Shown here: positions 17,385 to 26,865 of the stretch, one piece after another
Numbering within the stretch: the stretch's first letter is position 1
Layout: every line of letters begins with the position of its first letter
Source of the DNA: Nitrogeniibacter aestuarii
GTDB lineage: Bacteria; Pseudomonadota; Gammaproteobacteria; Burkholderiales; Rhodocyclaceae
NCBI RefSeq assembly: GCF_017309585.1
Contig: NZ_CP071321.1
Span: 1,922,001 to 1,986,000, forward strand
Direction: 5' to 3'
DNA: 64,000 nt
Made by a program: the position numbers and the translations under genes
Notes under the pieces: model-generated
What the model saw: the letters and a program-made list of their open reading frames with translations, nothing else
Told to the model about the DNA's origin: nothing
Database searches by the model: none

Positions 17385-18161
17385 TTACTTTTCGACGAAG
17401 GCGCGTTCGATCACGTAGTCGCCGGGTTCGCCGATGCGAGGCGAAATCTCGAAGCCAGCTTCATCGAGCAGGTCGCAGCAGTCCTTGAGCATGGCCGGGC
17501 TGCCGCAGATCATGGCCCGGTCGACTTTCGCATCCAGTGGCGGCAGGTCGAGATCGCGCATGAGCTTGCCACTGCGAATCAGGTCGGTCAGGCGACCGTT
17601 GTTGCGGAAGGGCTCGCGGGTGACGGTGGGGTAGTAGAGGAGTTTTTCCTGAACGGCCTCACCGAAGTACTCGTGCTCGCGCAGGGTGCTTTCGATGAAC
17701 TCCGAGTAGGCCAGTTCGTTCACCTGGCGCACGCCGTGGATCAGCACGATGCGGTCGAAGCGCTCGTAGGCTTCCGGATCCTGAATCACGCTCATGAAGG
17801 GTGCCAGGCCGGTGCCGGTGGCCATGAGGTAGAGGTTGCGGCCCGGTCGCACATCGTGCAACACCAGGGTGCCGGTGGGCTTGCGGCTCACCACGATCTC
17901 GTCGCCCGGCTGCAGGTGTTGCAGTTTGGAGGTCAGCGGACCGTTCGGCACCTTGATGCTGAAGAACTCCAGGTGCTCTTCATAGTTCGGACTGGCGATG
18001 CTGTAGGCGCGGGTCAGCGGGCGGCCTTCGTGCTGCAGACCGATCATGACGAACTGGCCATTCTCGAAACGCAGGCCACGGTCGCGCGTGGTGCGGAAGC
18101 TGAACAGCGTGTCGTTCCAGTGGTGAACGCTGAGGACGCGTTCGGTGCCCAAAGTGCTCAT
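17385..18161 (-). CDS. fpr: Ferredoxin/flavodoxin-NADP+ reductase
   Basis: A 258-residue FAD enzyme that moves electrons between NADPH and ferredoxin or flavodoxin. Landmarks are RAYSIASPNYEEHLEF (FAD binding), VPNGPLTSKLQ, the NADP loop ATGTGLAPFMSVI, and the C-terminus ERAFVEK, matching the bacterial subclass I FprA type. The start at 18161 is where homologues begin; the frame is open for 400 more bases upstream into the LysR gene without similarity. It diverges from a LysR gene 100 bases away, the arrangement of fprA and finR in Pseudomonas. Confidence 0.94.
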   Translation of the reverse strand: MSTLGTERVLSVHHWNDTLFSFRTTRDRGLRFENGQFVMIGLQHEGRPLTRAYSIASPNYEEHLEFFSIKVPNGPLTSKLQHLQPGDEIVVSRKPTGTLVLHDVRPGRNLYLMATGTGLAPFMSVIQDPEAYERFDRIVLIHGVRQVNELAYSEFIESTLREHEYFGEAVQEKLLYYPTVTREPFRNNGRLTDLIRSGKLMRDLDLPPLDAKVDRAMICGSPAMLKDCCDLLDEAGFEISPRIGEPGDYVIERAFVEK

Positions 18162-18213
18162 GGTGTTCTCCGTGGGGGTGATCAGGGTTGGACACAGTGT
18201 AGGCGGGGCTCTA

Positions 18214-18256
18214 TATTCAAAAAAGCGAATTGTTTGAATATGGTTTATCGGATAAA
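18214..18256. promoter_or_regulatory. Candidate LysR operator between fpr and the LysR gene
   Basis: A perfect 8-bp inverted repeat, TATTCAAA-N11-TTTGAATA, spans 18214-18240, and a second palindrome, TTTATC-G-GATAAA, spans 18244-18256, just ahead of the LysR start codon. The first has the size and symmetry of an activation site bound by LysR regulators. Position between divergent genes suggests it controls fpr and autoregulates the LysR gene. Binding is inferred. Confidence 0.6.
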
Positions 18257-18261
18257 TCGAT

Positions 18262-19188
18262 ATGAAGCTCACCCTGAGACAACTGGATGTGTTCTTTGAA
18301 GTGGCCCGCCTCGGAAGTGTGTCGGAGGCGGCCAAGAGCCTGGCGATGTCCCAGTCGGCAGCCAGCGCGGCGCTGGGGGAACTGGAGCGCCAGTTCGATA
18401 TCCGCCTGTTCGACCGGATCGGCCGCAACGTGAGGCTCAACGCGCTGGGCGAGCAGATGCTGCCGATGGTCTCGGAGGTGCTCGACCGGGTGCGCGAACT
18501 GGAGCAGCACCTCGGGGGCGAGCAGGGGCCGGGGCATCTGCGGGTGGGGGCGACGCTGACCATTGGCAACTACCTGGCGACGCTGATCGTGGCCGAATAT
18601 CTGCAACGCTACCCGGCCGCACGCACCGACCTGCATGTGCACAACACCTCCGACATCATCAGCGGTCTGCTGGCCTACGAACTCGACATCGGCCTGATCG
18701 AAGGCCCCTGCAACCACCCCGACCTGATCGTCGATCCGTGGGTGGCGGATGAACTGGTGATCTTCGCCGCGCCCGATCACCCGCTGGCCGGGCGTGTCGA
18801 TGTGAGCGTGGCCGATCTGGCGGCGGCCGACTGGATCCTGCGTGAGCGGGGCAGTGGCACGCGCATCACCTTCGAGCAGGCCATGCGCCATGTGTGGGGT
18901 GAGTTGTCGATCCGGCTGGAGCTGGAGCACACCGAGGCCATCAAGCGTGCTGTCGAGGCAGGTCTGGGGCTGGGTTGCATCTCGCGCCTGGCCTTGCGCG
19001 ACGCGTTCCGGCGCGGCTCGCTGGTACCCATCGAGATGCCCCGACTCGATCTGGCCCGGGAATTCTCCTTCGTGTGGCACCGCCACAAATTCCGCACACC
19101 AGGCATGCAGCGCTTTCTCGAACTGTGCCGTCAACGCACCGAAGGCGTGGATCGCAGTGACCACATCGCCTTGCCGTTCGTGCCGTGA
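18262..19188 (+). CDS. LysR-type regulator, FinR/CysL-like
   Basis: A 308-residue LysR protein. The DNA-binding part reads LTLRQLDVFFEVARLGSVSE, then AAKSLAMSQSAASAALGELE; the effector domain begins near GHLRVGATLTIGNYL, characteristic of the CysL/FinR branch. In Pseudomonas putida FinR activates the divergent fprA gene under oxidative stress and sulfite-related conditions. Here it is also divergent from fpr, so the same role is likely. A strong inverted repeat lies between the two genes. Confidence 0.9.
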   Translation: MKLTLRQLDVFFEVARLGSVSEAAKSLAMSQSAASAALGELERQFDIRLFDRIGRNVRLNALGEQMLPMVSEVLDRVRELEQHLGGEQGPGHLRVGATLTIGNYLATLIVAEYLQRYPAARTDLHVHNTSDIISGLLAYELDIGLIEGPCNHPDLIVDPWVADELVIFAAPDHPLAGRVDVSVADLAAADWILRERGSGTRITFEQAMRHVWGELSIRLELEHTEAIKRAVEAGLGLGCISRLALRDAFRRGSLVPIEMPRLDLAREFSFVWHRHKFRTPGMQRFLELCRQRTEGVDRSDHIALPFVP

Positions 19189-19295
19189 GCGTGCGCGGCG
19201 GTTCTCGGGGGGCGCCCGGCGGGGTATAGTCCGCACTCCTTTGTTTCACCCGCGAAGCGCTGCTGGCGCTGCCGCTGCTTGTTCTCTCCGTTCCC

Positions 19296-20384
19296 ATGCC
19301 GCTGCCCACATTCGATCCTGCTGATTACGATCAACAACTGGCCGACAAGGTCGCCCGCTACAAGGCCGACTTCGCGGCAGTGGGGCTGCCTGAGCCCGAG
19401 GTGTTCGAGTCCGAGCGCTCGGCGTATCGCATGCGCGCCGAATTCCGCATGTGGCATGTGGGCGAGGAAGTTCACTACGCCATGTTCGATCCGGCCGATC
19501 GAAAGACGCCGGTGATGATTGATGTCTTTCCGCCTGCGGCTGAACCCATTGCACGGGTGATGAGCTCGCTCCGGGCGCGTCTCAACGCGAACGAAACCCT
19601 GCGCCACCGGCTGTTCCAGACCGAGTTCCTGGCCACGCTCAGCGGCGAGGTGATGGTCGCGCTGGTCTATCACCGCAAGCTCGACGATGCCTGGGAGGTT
19701 GAAGCGCGTGCGTTGTCGGCCGATCTCGGGGCCGTCGTCATCGGGCGCAGTCGCAAGCAGAAAATCGTGCTTGAGCGCGACTGGCTGCAGGAGCGCTTCG
19801 AGCTCGATGGGCGCGAGCTGAGTTATCACCAGGTCGAAGGCAGTTTCACCCAGCCCAATGGCGAGGTGAATCGCCACATGTTGCGCTGGGCGCGGCGGCA
19901 GGTGGCCGGTGTCGGCGGCGACTTGCTTGAGCTGTATTGCGGGAACGGCAACTTCACCATCGCACTGGCGCCGCTGTTCGACAAGGTGCTGGCCACCGAG
20001 ATGAGCAAGACCTCGGTGTATTCGGCACAGACCAACCTGCAGGCGAACGGTATTGAGAACGTCGCCATGGTGCGGATGGCCAGTGAGGAGATCAGCGATG
20101 CGCTCGCCGGTGGTCGTGAATACCGGCGCATGAAGGATGTGGATCTGGCGAGCTACAACTTCACCACCTTGTTCGTCGATCCGCCGCGCGCGGGCCTTGA
20201 CGAGGCCACTGTCACGCTGGCCGGGCGCTTCGATCACATTCTGTACATCTCGTGCAATCCCGAGACCCTGCGCGCCAATCTCGATGTGCTGACCCGGACA
20301 CACCGTGTGGCGTCGGCTGCGGCCTTCGATCAGTTTCCATACACCCATCACCTGGAGTGCGGGGTGTTCCTCGTCAGGCGTTGA
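19296..20384 (+). CDS. trmA: tRNA (uridine(54)-C5)-methyltransferase TrmA
   Basis: A 362-residue SAM-dependent enzyme making ribothymidine at position 54 of tRNA. Characteristic stretches are AEFRMWHVGEEVHYAMF at the N-terminus, LELYCGNGNFTIALAP for SAM binding, VDPPRAGLD, and YISCNPETL, whose Cys is the catalytic nucleophile. The Glu expected as general base is in the HHLECGVFL end segment. The gene is convergent with the small ferredoxin, overlapping its last 11 bases. Confidence 0.96.
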   Translation: MPLPTFDPADYDQQLADKVARYKADFAAVGLPEPEVFESERSAYRMRAEFRMWHVGEEVHYAMFDPADRKTPVMIDVFPPAAEPIARVMSSLRARLNANETLRHRLFQTEFLATLSGEVMVALVYHRKLDDAWEVEARALSADLGAVVIGRSRKQKIVLERDWLQERFELDGRELSYHQVEGSFTQPNGEVNRHMLRWARRQVAGVGGDLLELYCGNGNFTIALAPLFDKVLATEMSKTSVYSAQTNLQANGIENVAMVRMASEEISDALAGGREYRRMKDVDLASYNFTTLFVDPPRAGLDEATVTLAGRFDHILYISCNPETLRANLDVLTRTHRVASAAAFDQFPYTHHLECGVFLVRR

Positions 20385-20610
20385 GCCGATTGTCAGCCGT
20401 TGCCGGGTCGTAACACGCGGATTCGCACTCTGCGGCGCAGGGGTGACGTCCAAGGCCCTCGGTCAGGCATTCCAGCGCGCATTGGGCGCAGCGACCACAG
20501 GTGTCGACGATGCCCAGTGCCTCGCGCAAGTCCCTCATGGATTGCACCCCACCGGCCACGGCGTCCTGAATCTGCCGCTCGGTCACTGCAGTGCACACGC
20601 ACACATACAT
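20374..20610 (-). CDS. Bacterioferritin-associated ferredoxin (Bfd) family, [2Fe-2S]
   Basis: A 78-residue protein. Cysteines at 4, 6, 38 and 41 match the CxC-N31-CxxC pattern that binds the [2Fe-2S] cluster in Bfd. Bfd reduces ferric iron in bacterioferritin to release it. The C-terminal third carries further cysteines in ALECLTEGLGRHPCAAECESACY, more than a minimal Bfd has. The start at 20610 follows AAGGAG at good distance. No bacterioferritin gene lies nearby. Confidence 0.87.
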   Translation of the reverse strand: MYVCVCTAVTERQIQDAVAGGVQSMRDLREALGIVDTCGRCAQCALECLTEGLGRHPCAAECESACYDPATADNRLNA

Positions 20611-20886
20611 CGAAGACTCCTTGCCGATGTGGATTTTCCTCATATCAAGCAAGACACAGGCCAGTGCAGATTTTGTTGGACTGGTCTTCAAGTGATTGAA
20701 AGAACGGCCGAACTCCGTTGTGTCTTGGGTGCGGTGCTGGTGTCGGTTGTCTACAACACGACATACCGCGCTTGCGACGGCACGGCGAAACGGGTTGCAG
20801 CTGTTACACTTATTTACCTTCAGTGCAATTGGCGACCGGCCGATAAATGACACTCACAGACACAAAGAACGACTGACGGCAATCCA

Positions 20887-23800
20887 ATGGATGCTCGTGC
20901 CACGCCAGAAGATTCGCCGCAACATGTTGATGCCCGATCCGGGACCCGTGTTTTCCCCTCGTTGATGCCTGATGTTGAAGTGCCTGAGTTGCCTCGTCAG
21001 CGGCCGCTTGTGCTCGGGATACTGCTGTTCTTTCTTGTGCTCGTTGCCGGTCTCTGGCTCGCCATTACGCAGCAGCTGACCGAACTGGGCCACGCCGCCG
21101 AGGCCGGTGCCCGCCGCGATCTGTCCAACCTCTCGCTCGCTTTTGGCGAACATATCCGATCGCTGTCTCAGGGACTGGATCAGACGCTGGTGAGTCTGCG
21201 TCAGCAGTGGGTGGACGATCGAGCCCGGTTCGACGCATCCGTCCATCGCTATACCCAGGCCGTCGCTCAGGATTACAACATCCAGATCGCGGTCATCGGC
21301 CGCGATGGCCGCCTGGCGTACAGCAACCTCAATCCCGACGTACAGCCGATCGATCTGTCCGACCGGGCGCATTTCAAGGTGCATCGCGAACGCGACACGG
21401 ACAGCCTGGACATCAGCGAGCCGGTACTGGGCCGGGTATCAAAGCGCTGGAGCATCCAGTTCACGCGCCCGATTCTCGATCGGGACGATCAGTTCGCAGG
21501 CGTCATCGTCATGTCGGTGGCGCCCGAGTATTTCTCGAACTTCTATCAGCGCATCGGCCTGGACGAAGGTGGGGTTGTGACCCTGATCCGTCGGTCCGGG
21601 GAAGTGCTGGCGCGTTGGCCGCCTCTGGACATGGCCATTGGAACCCGGGTGGGTGACCTGCTGCCCCCCGCCGGCAATGGGCAGGGGGTTGTCACCGAGT
21701 TTCGCTCGCCGATCGACGACGAACTGCGCATCTACGCACTACGGGCTTTGCCCGAACTCGGTCTGATCGTGTCGGTCGGTCAGTCGGTGCGGGCCATCGA
21801 GGCGACGACCGCCGATCAGAGAGACTCCCTCATTCTCGTCGGTGCCGGCGCCAGCGTCGCCATTCTCGCGTTCGCATTGAGTCTGTTGAGCAGTCTGGCC
21901 AATCGCGCTCGCGCGCAGAGGCGGCTTGCCCGGGCGCGCGAGCGCGACCGGGTGCTGCTGACCGCGCTCGAATCCGTGCCCAGCGGCATCATCGTGACCG
22001 ACGCCGAAGCGCGCATCCAGTGGGTCAATCCCGCGTTTCTGGCGCTGACCGGTTACTCGATGGAGGAGGCGATCGGAAAGAAGCCCTCCGAGCTGGTGAA
22101 GTCGGGCGTGCAGGCGCCGCCGTTTTACGAGTCCATGTGGGCCCGCCTCAGGTCAGGGGCCGTCTGGCGCGGCGAACTGGTCAATCGGCGCAAGGACGGC
22201 AGCCAGTACGATGAGGAGTTGATGATCGCGCCGGTGGGCGACGAAAACGGCCAGACCACCCACTTCGTGGGCATCAAGCTCGATGTGACCGAACGCAAGC
22301 GTGCCCAGCTGGCACTGGCCAACGAAAGTGAGCGCAATGAATTGCTGTTGCGCATGGCCACTGACGGCATCCTGATCGTGGATGGCGATTGCCGAATCGT
22401 CGAGGCCAACAATGCCTACGCCAACCTGGTTGGCTTCAGCCGGGATGAACTGTTGCGCATGGGAGTCGGCGATATCGATGCATGTCTGTCCTCGGGGCAG
22501 ATCAGATCGATGGTGGCCGAACTGTTCGATGGCCGATGTGATCGGCGTGACTTCGAGAGCCGTCATCGCCGCGTGGATGGTCAGCTCGTCGATGTCGAGG
22601 TCAGTGCCGGTCGCGTCAGTATCGGCGATGATGTCTTGTTGTACTGCTCGGTGCGGGATATTACCGAGCGCAAGCGGCTCGCGGCAGCCACGAGGGAAAA
22701 CGAGCAGCTTTGGCGCTTTGCGCTCGATGGCTCGGGCGTGGGTGTTTTCGACTGGCATATGGACACCGGCGAGATCAGCTTCTCGGCCTCGGCCAACGCC
22801 TTGCTCGGCATCGAGCCCGATGATCCGGTGAAGCGCATCGAGGACTGGGAGGCCCGGGTCCACCCGCTTGATGAACGTGCTCGCCGTGAGGCGATCAACA
22901 CGGCCATATCGAGCGAGTCGGGCTTGTATCAGTGCGAGTACCGTTACCGGATTCCTTCCGGGCACTGGAAATGGATCCTCTCGCGCGGCGCCGTCATCCG
23001 CCGCGAAGCCGATGGGACGCCGTTGCGCATGGTCGGCACCTTTGCCGATATCGATGCGGAGAAGCGCAAGCGCGAGCAAGCGGCGCTACGCACGCGGGTG
23101 ATGGAGTCGCTCACCCGTGGCGGAAGCATGGAAGACGTGCTGGCAATGACGCTGCGCGGGCTCGAGCGAAACAATTTCGGTCTGTTGTTCGCCATGATGA
23201 GCGAGTTGGACGATCATCGCCTCTCGGTGGACATGACCTCCGATATGGGGCGTTATTTGCTGGGCGGACGCGCCTTCGACTACGAGGGTGACATCGTCTC
23301 GGCCGGCAACAGTCTGTGTCTGGGTGAGGAGATCCACCTCCCGGAGGGCGCGAACGTCTTCTGGGCATCCTTGCAACGATTTGCCGAATCGGTGGGGCTG
23401 GTGGCATGTTGGGCGGAGCCGGTGGCGCTTGCTTCCGGGCAACTCAATGGCGTGCTGGTGGCCTTCGGGCGTGAGGAACAGCGCTTCGTACCGCCCGATC
23501 TGCCGGAAATGCAGCAAAGCGCAGCCCTGATCGGGATTGCCATTCATCGCAAGCGCACCGACGAAGCCCTGCGCCTGGCGGCCTCCGTGTATGAAGCCAG
23601 CAGCGAATCGGTCATGGTGGTTGATCCGCAGAACCGCATCGTGGCGATCAACCCGGCATTCACCGCCACCACGGGCTACACGCTCGACGACATCTTCGGT
23701 CACGACCCGAAAATCCTCTCGTCCGGACGCCACGACGCGAGCTTCTACCAGGACATGTGGCATTCGATAATGACCACCGGAAGCTGGCGGGGTGAAATCT

Positions 23801-25248
23801 GGAACCGTCGCAAGAGCGGAGAAGAGTTTGTCGAGTGGGTGAGCATCAATACCGTGCTTGACGAGGCCGGCGAGGTGCAGCGGCGGGTGGCGGTGTTCAC
23901 CGATATCTCGGATCGCAAGGCGGCCGAAGAAATGGTGTGGCGCAAGGCCAATTACGACGGTTTGACCGGCTTGCCCAACCGGCAACTGTTCATGGACCGC
24001 GTGCAGCATGCGCTCACCGCAGCAGAGCGCGACCAGGAAGTGGTGGGCCTGCTGTTTGTCGATCTGGATCATTTCAAGGATGTGAACGACACGCTCGGCC
24101 ATGAAATGGGCGACCTCATGTTGCAGGAAGCGGCCCGGCGCATTCGCGCCTGTGTTCGCCAGTCCGACACGGTCGCGCGGATGGGGGGAGACGAATTCAC
24201 CGTGTTGCTGCCATCGCTCGACACGGCACTGGTGGCCGAGCGCATTGCCCAGCAGGTGACCGAACGCCTGGCCGAACCCTTCCAGCTCGGAGCCGAAGTG
24301 GCCTATGCCTCGGCCAGCGTGGGCATCACCTTGTATCCGGAAGACGGCCAGACGACCGAGATGCTCTTCAAGCAGGCGGATCAGGCCATGTATGCGGCCA
24401 AGGCCGCGGGCCGGAACCGTTACTCCTGGTTCACGCCGCAGATGCGGCGTGAAGCGGAGTTGCGCCATTCACTGGCCAACGACATCCGGACGGCCCTGGC
24501 CGAAAACCAGTTCGAACTGCACTACCAGCCCATCATGTGCCTGCGCACGGGGCAGGTCAGCAAGGCCGAAGCGCTCATTCGCTGGCACCACCCGGAACGC
24601 GGCCCGATCTCGCCCGGACTGTTTATCCCCATTGCCGAGGATACGGGGCTCATCAACGATATCGGCCACTGGGTGTCGCAAGAAGCCCTGCAGACCCTGA
24701 TCCGCTGGAATTCGTCGACGCCGGAGCGCGGCCAGCCGCGAATTTGCATCTCGGTCAACCGCTCGCCGCGCGAGTTTCTGACCCCCGGGACGCACGAGGA
24801 ATGGGTTCATACGCTCAGGGCGCACGGGGTTCCGCCCGAAGCGCTCATCGTCGAAATCACCGAAGGGCTGCTGCTGGACGACCGGGAAGAGGTCACCAGC
24901 AAACTCAGCGCTTTCCGGGATCGTGGCATCCAACTGGCGCTGGATGACTTCGGTACCGGTTATTCCGCCATGTCGTATCTCCAGCGCTACGACATCGATT
25001 TCCTCAAGATCGATCGCTCCTTCGTCAAGCATCTGGCCAGCTCGTCGCGCGACCGGGCCATCGCCGATGCGGTCATTGCCATGGCCCACGCCCTGGGTAT
25101 CCGGGTGATCGCCGAGGGGGTCGAACATGAAGGCCAGCGAGACCTGCTGGCGGCCGCCGGCTGCGATTTCATGCAGGGTTACCTCTGTGCGCCGGCCTTG
25201 CCGGCGCACGAGTTCGAGTCCCGCTTCCTGAGCGCGTCAGCGCCCTGA
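20887..25248 (+). CDS. Multi-sensor c-di-GMP protein: Cache-PAS-GAF-PAS-GGDEF-EAL
   Basis: A 1453-residue membrane-bound signalling protein. Helices at about 41-60 and 316-337 bracket a Cache-like periplasmic sensor. Then come PAS domains starting near 360, 485 and 608, a GAF-like region from about 740, another PAS near 900, a GGDEF domain from about 1025 and an EAL domain from about 1205. The synthase motif GGDEF is intact and has the RxxD inhibitory site (RQSD) five residues before it. The phosphodiesterase motif (KAEALIRW), the LALDDFGTGYS loop and the later AEGVEHEGQ are intact too, so both activities are possible. It is monocistronic and convergent with the GGT-like gene, four bases apart. 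Confidence 0.93.
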   Translation: MDARATPEDSPQHVDARSGTRVFPSLMPDVEVPELPRQRPLVLGILLFFLVLVAGLWLAITQQLTELGHAAEAGARRDLSNLSLAFGEHIRSLSQGLDQTLVSLRQQWVDDRARFDASVHRYTQAVAQDYNIQIAVIGRDGRLAYSNLNPDVQPIDLSDRAHFKVHRERDTDSLDISEPVLGRVSKRWSIQFTRPILDRDDQFAGVIVMSVAPEYFSNFYQRIGLDEGGVVTLIRRSGEVLARWPPLDMAIGTRVGDLLPPAGNGQGVVTEFRSPIDDELRIYALRALPELGLIVSVGQSVRAIEATTADQRDSLILVGAGASVAILAFALSLLSSLANRARAQRRLARARERDRVLLTALESVPSGIIVTDAEARIQWVNPAFLALTGYSMEEAIGKKPSELVKSGVQAPPFYESMWARLRSGAVWRGELVNRRKDGSQYDEELMIAPVGDENGQTTHFVGIKLDVTERKRAQLALANESERNELLLRMATDGILIVDGDCRIVEANNAYANLVGFSRDELLRMGVGDIDACLSSGQIRSMVAELFDGRCDRRDFESRHRRVDGQLVDVEVSAGRVSIGDDVLLYCSVRDITERKRLAAATRENEQLWRFALDGSGVGVFDWHMDTGEISFSASANALLGIEPDDPVKRIEDWEARVHPLDERARREAINTAISSESGLYQCEYRYRIPSGHWKWILSRGAVIRREADGTPLRMVGTFADIDAEKRKREQAALRTRVMESLTRGGSMEDVLAMTLRGLERNNFGLLFAMMSELDDHRLSVDMTSDMGRYLLGGRAFDYEGDIVSAGNSLCLGEEIHLPEGANVFWASLQRFAESVGLVACWAEPVALASGQLNGVLVAFGREEQRFVPPDLPEMQQSAALIGIAIHRKRTDEALRLAASVYEASSESVMVVDPQNRIVAINPAFTATTGYTLDDIFGHDPKILSSGRHDASFYQDMWHSIMTTGSWRGEIWNRRKSGEEFVEWVSINTVLDEAGEVQRRVAVFTDISDRKAAEEMVWRKANYDGLTGLPNRQLFMDRVQHALTAAERDQEVVGLLFVDLDHFKDVNDTLGHEMGDLMLQEAARRIRACVRQSDTVARMGGDEFTVLLPSLDTALVAERIAQQVTERLAEPFQLGAEVAYASASVGITLYPEDGQTTEMLFKQADQAMYAAKAAGRNRYSWFTPQMRREAELRHSLANDIRTALAENQFELHYQPIMCLRTGQVSKAEALIRWHHPERGPISPGLFIPIAEDTGLINDIGHWVSQEALQTLIRWNSSTPERGQPRICISVNRSPREFLTPGTHEEWVHTLRAHGVPPEALIVEITEGLLLDDREEVTSKLSAFRDRGIQLALDDFGTGYSAMSYLQRYDIDFLKIDRSFVKHLASSSRDRAIADAVIAMAHALGIRVIAEGVEHEGQRDLLAAAGCDFMQGYLCAPALPAHEFESRFLSASAP

Positions 25249-25252
25249 GGCC

Positions 25253-26839
25253 TCAGACCGCCGCCACAAGACCGTCACTGCGCGGGTCGGCGGCGCCTTC
25301 GATCCGTCCATCGGGATGCCTGACCAGCGCGCCGGCGTGGCCCATGGTGTCGCTGAACGCTTCATCGAGCAGCTCGACGTCATGGCCGGCCGCTTTGAGC
25401 GACTCGACCAGCGCCGGGTCGAAGCGGCTTTCGAGTTTGAGTGTCGTGGTCTCGTCCCCCCAGGTGCGACCGAGCAGCCAGCGCGGGGCGCTGACGGCAT
25501 GCTGCAGGCTGTGGCCGAAGCGGGCATAACGGGTGAACACCATGGCCTGGGTCTGGGGCTGACCTTCGCCGCCCATGGTGCCGTAGGGCATGACGCGACC
25601 GTCATCGAACAGGGCCATGGACGGGTTGAGCGTGTGGAAGGGCTGACGGCCGGGCTCCAGCGTGTTGAGGGCGCCGGGGTCGAGCGAGAAGCTGATGCCC
25701 CGGTTCTGCCAGGTGACGCCGGTGTCCTTGAGCACCACACCGGAGCCGAACTCCCAATACACGCTCTGGATGAAACTGACCGCGCGCCCGTCCTTGTCGA
25801 TGCAGCCCATCCAGATGGTGTCGCCGGGTGCGGCCGGGTCGGGCCAGGGCAGGGCGACCTGCATGTCGATGGTGGCGGCGCGTTCCTTGAGTGCGGACTC
25901 TGACAGAAAGCCCATCGGATCGGCCGGCAGTCGGCCCGGATCGGTGACCACCCGGTCGCGCACGCGGAAGGCGCGCTTGGTGGACTCGACCAGCCCGTGA
26001 ACGTAATCGAAACCTTCGCCTGTCTTGATCCCCAGTTGCTCGAAGATGCCGATGATCATCAGGTGCGCCAGCCCCTGGGTCGGCGGCGGCATGTTGTACA
26101 CCGTGGCGTCATTCAGGCGCACCGACAGCGCATCGACAATCCGGGCCTCGTAGGCATTGAGATCGCTGGTGCGCACCGGGCTGCCCAGGCGCTCAAGCTC
26201 GGCGCCCATGGCCTCGGCGATCTGGCCGCGGTAGAAGTCATCAAGACCACGTTCGGCAAGACCTTGGAGCGTTGCAGCCAGGGCGGGTTGACGCAGGATG
26301 TGGCCCACTTCGGGCGGCGCGCCATTGACCAGGAAGGTATCGGCGAAGCCCGGGGCGTCTTTCAGGCCGTCGAGCTTCGCTGTGGTCAGTGCCGTCTGGC
26401 TGGCCGTCACGGCAATGCCGTCGGTGGCATGGCGGATGGCGTCGGCCAGCAGGCGCGACAGGGGCAGTGCCTTGCCCCAGTGCGAGGCGACCTGCAAGGC
26501 CTTGTCCCAGCCGCCGATGGTGCCGGCAACCGTGAGCGCCGCCTTGGGGCCGCGCGAGGGGATGGCCGTCTCGCCGGCGTAGAACGCGCGACTCGCCAGT
26601 GCTGCGGCCGGACCGCAGGCCGAGATCGCCACCGGCGCCTTGCCCGGCTCGCGAATGAGCCAGAAGCCGTCGCCACCGATGGCATTCATGTGGGGATAGA
26701 CCACCGCAATGGTCGAGGCGGCAGCCACCATGGCCTCGACCGCATTGCCGCCGTCGCGCAGCACGTCGCGTCCAGCTTGCGCCGCCAGATGGTGAGGGGC
26801 CACGTGCATGCCGCCCAGGGCGCTGAGGGTGTGAATCAT
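25253..26839 (-). CDS. Gamma-glutamyltransferase family Ntn-hydrolase, cytoplasmic
   Basis: A 528-residue GGT-family protein. It starts directly with GGMHVAPHHLAAQAGRDVLR, where the mature enzyme core begins, with no signal peptide, unlike periplasmic GGT. The autoprocessing site is GDTIWMGCIDKDGRAVS; Thr341 aligns with the catalytic Thr that becomes the N-terminus of the small subunit. PYGTMGGEGQPQTQA supplies the oxyanion glycine pair. The family also includes cephalosporin acylases and other amidases, so gamma-glutamyl substrates are not certain. It closes the Lrp-TRAP-TauE cluster. Confidence 0.9.
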   Translation of the reverse strand: MIHTLSALGGMHVAPHHLAAQAGRDVLRDGGNAVEAMVAAASTIAVVYPHMNAIGGDGFWLIREPGKAPVAISACGPAAALASRAFYAGETAIPSRGPKAALTVAGTIGGWDKALQVASHWGKALPLSRLLADAIRHATDGIAVTASQTALTTAKLDGLKDAPGFADTFLVNGAPPEVGHILRQPALAATLQGLAERGLDDFYRGQIAEAMGAELERLGSPVRTSDLNAYEARIVDALSVRLNDATVYNMPPPTQGLAHLMIIGIFEQLGIKTGEGFDYVHGLVESTKRAFRVRDRVVTDPGRLPADPMGFLSESALKERAATIDMQVALPWPDPAAPGDTIWMGCIDKDGRAVSFIQSVYWEFGSGVVLKDTGVTWQNRGISFSLDPGALNTLEPGRQPFHTLNPSMALFDDGRVMPYGTMGGEGQPQTQAMVFTRYARFGHSLQHAVSAPRWLLGRTWGDETTTLKLESRFDPALVESLKAAGHDVELLDEAFSDTMGHAGALVRHPDGRIEGAADPRSDGLVAAV

Positions 26840-26865
26840 TGTTGTCTCCGATCCGAATCAGATCA

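Noticed and set aside
23086..24468. Minus-strand open frame of 460 codons inside the GGDEF/EAL gene
   Set aside because: The sense frame encodes intact PAS and GGDEF domains; the antisense product has no recognisable feature.
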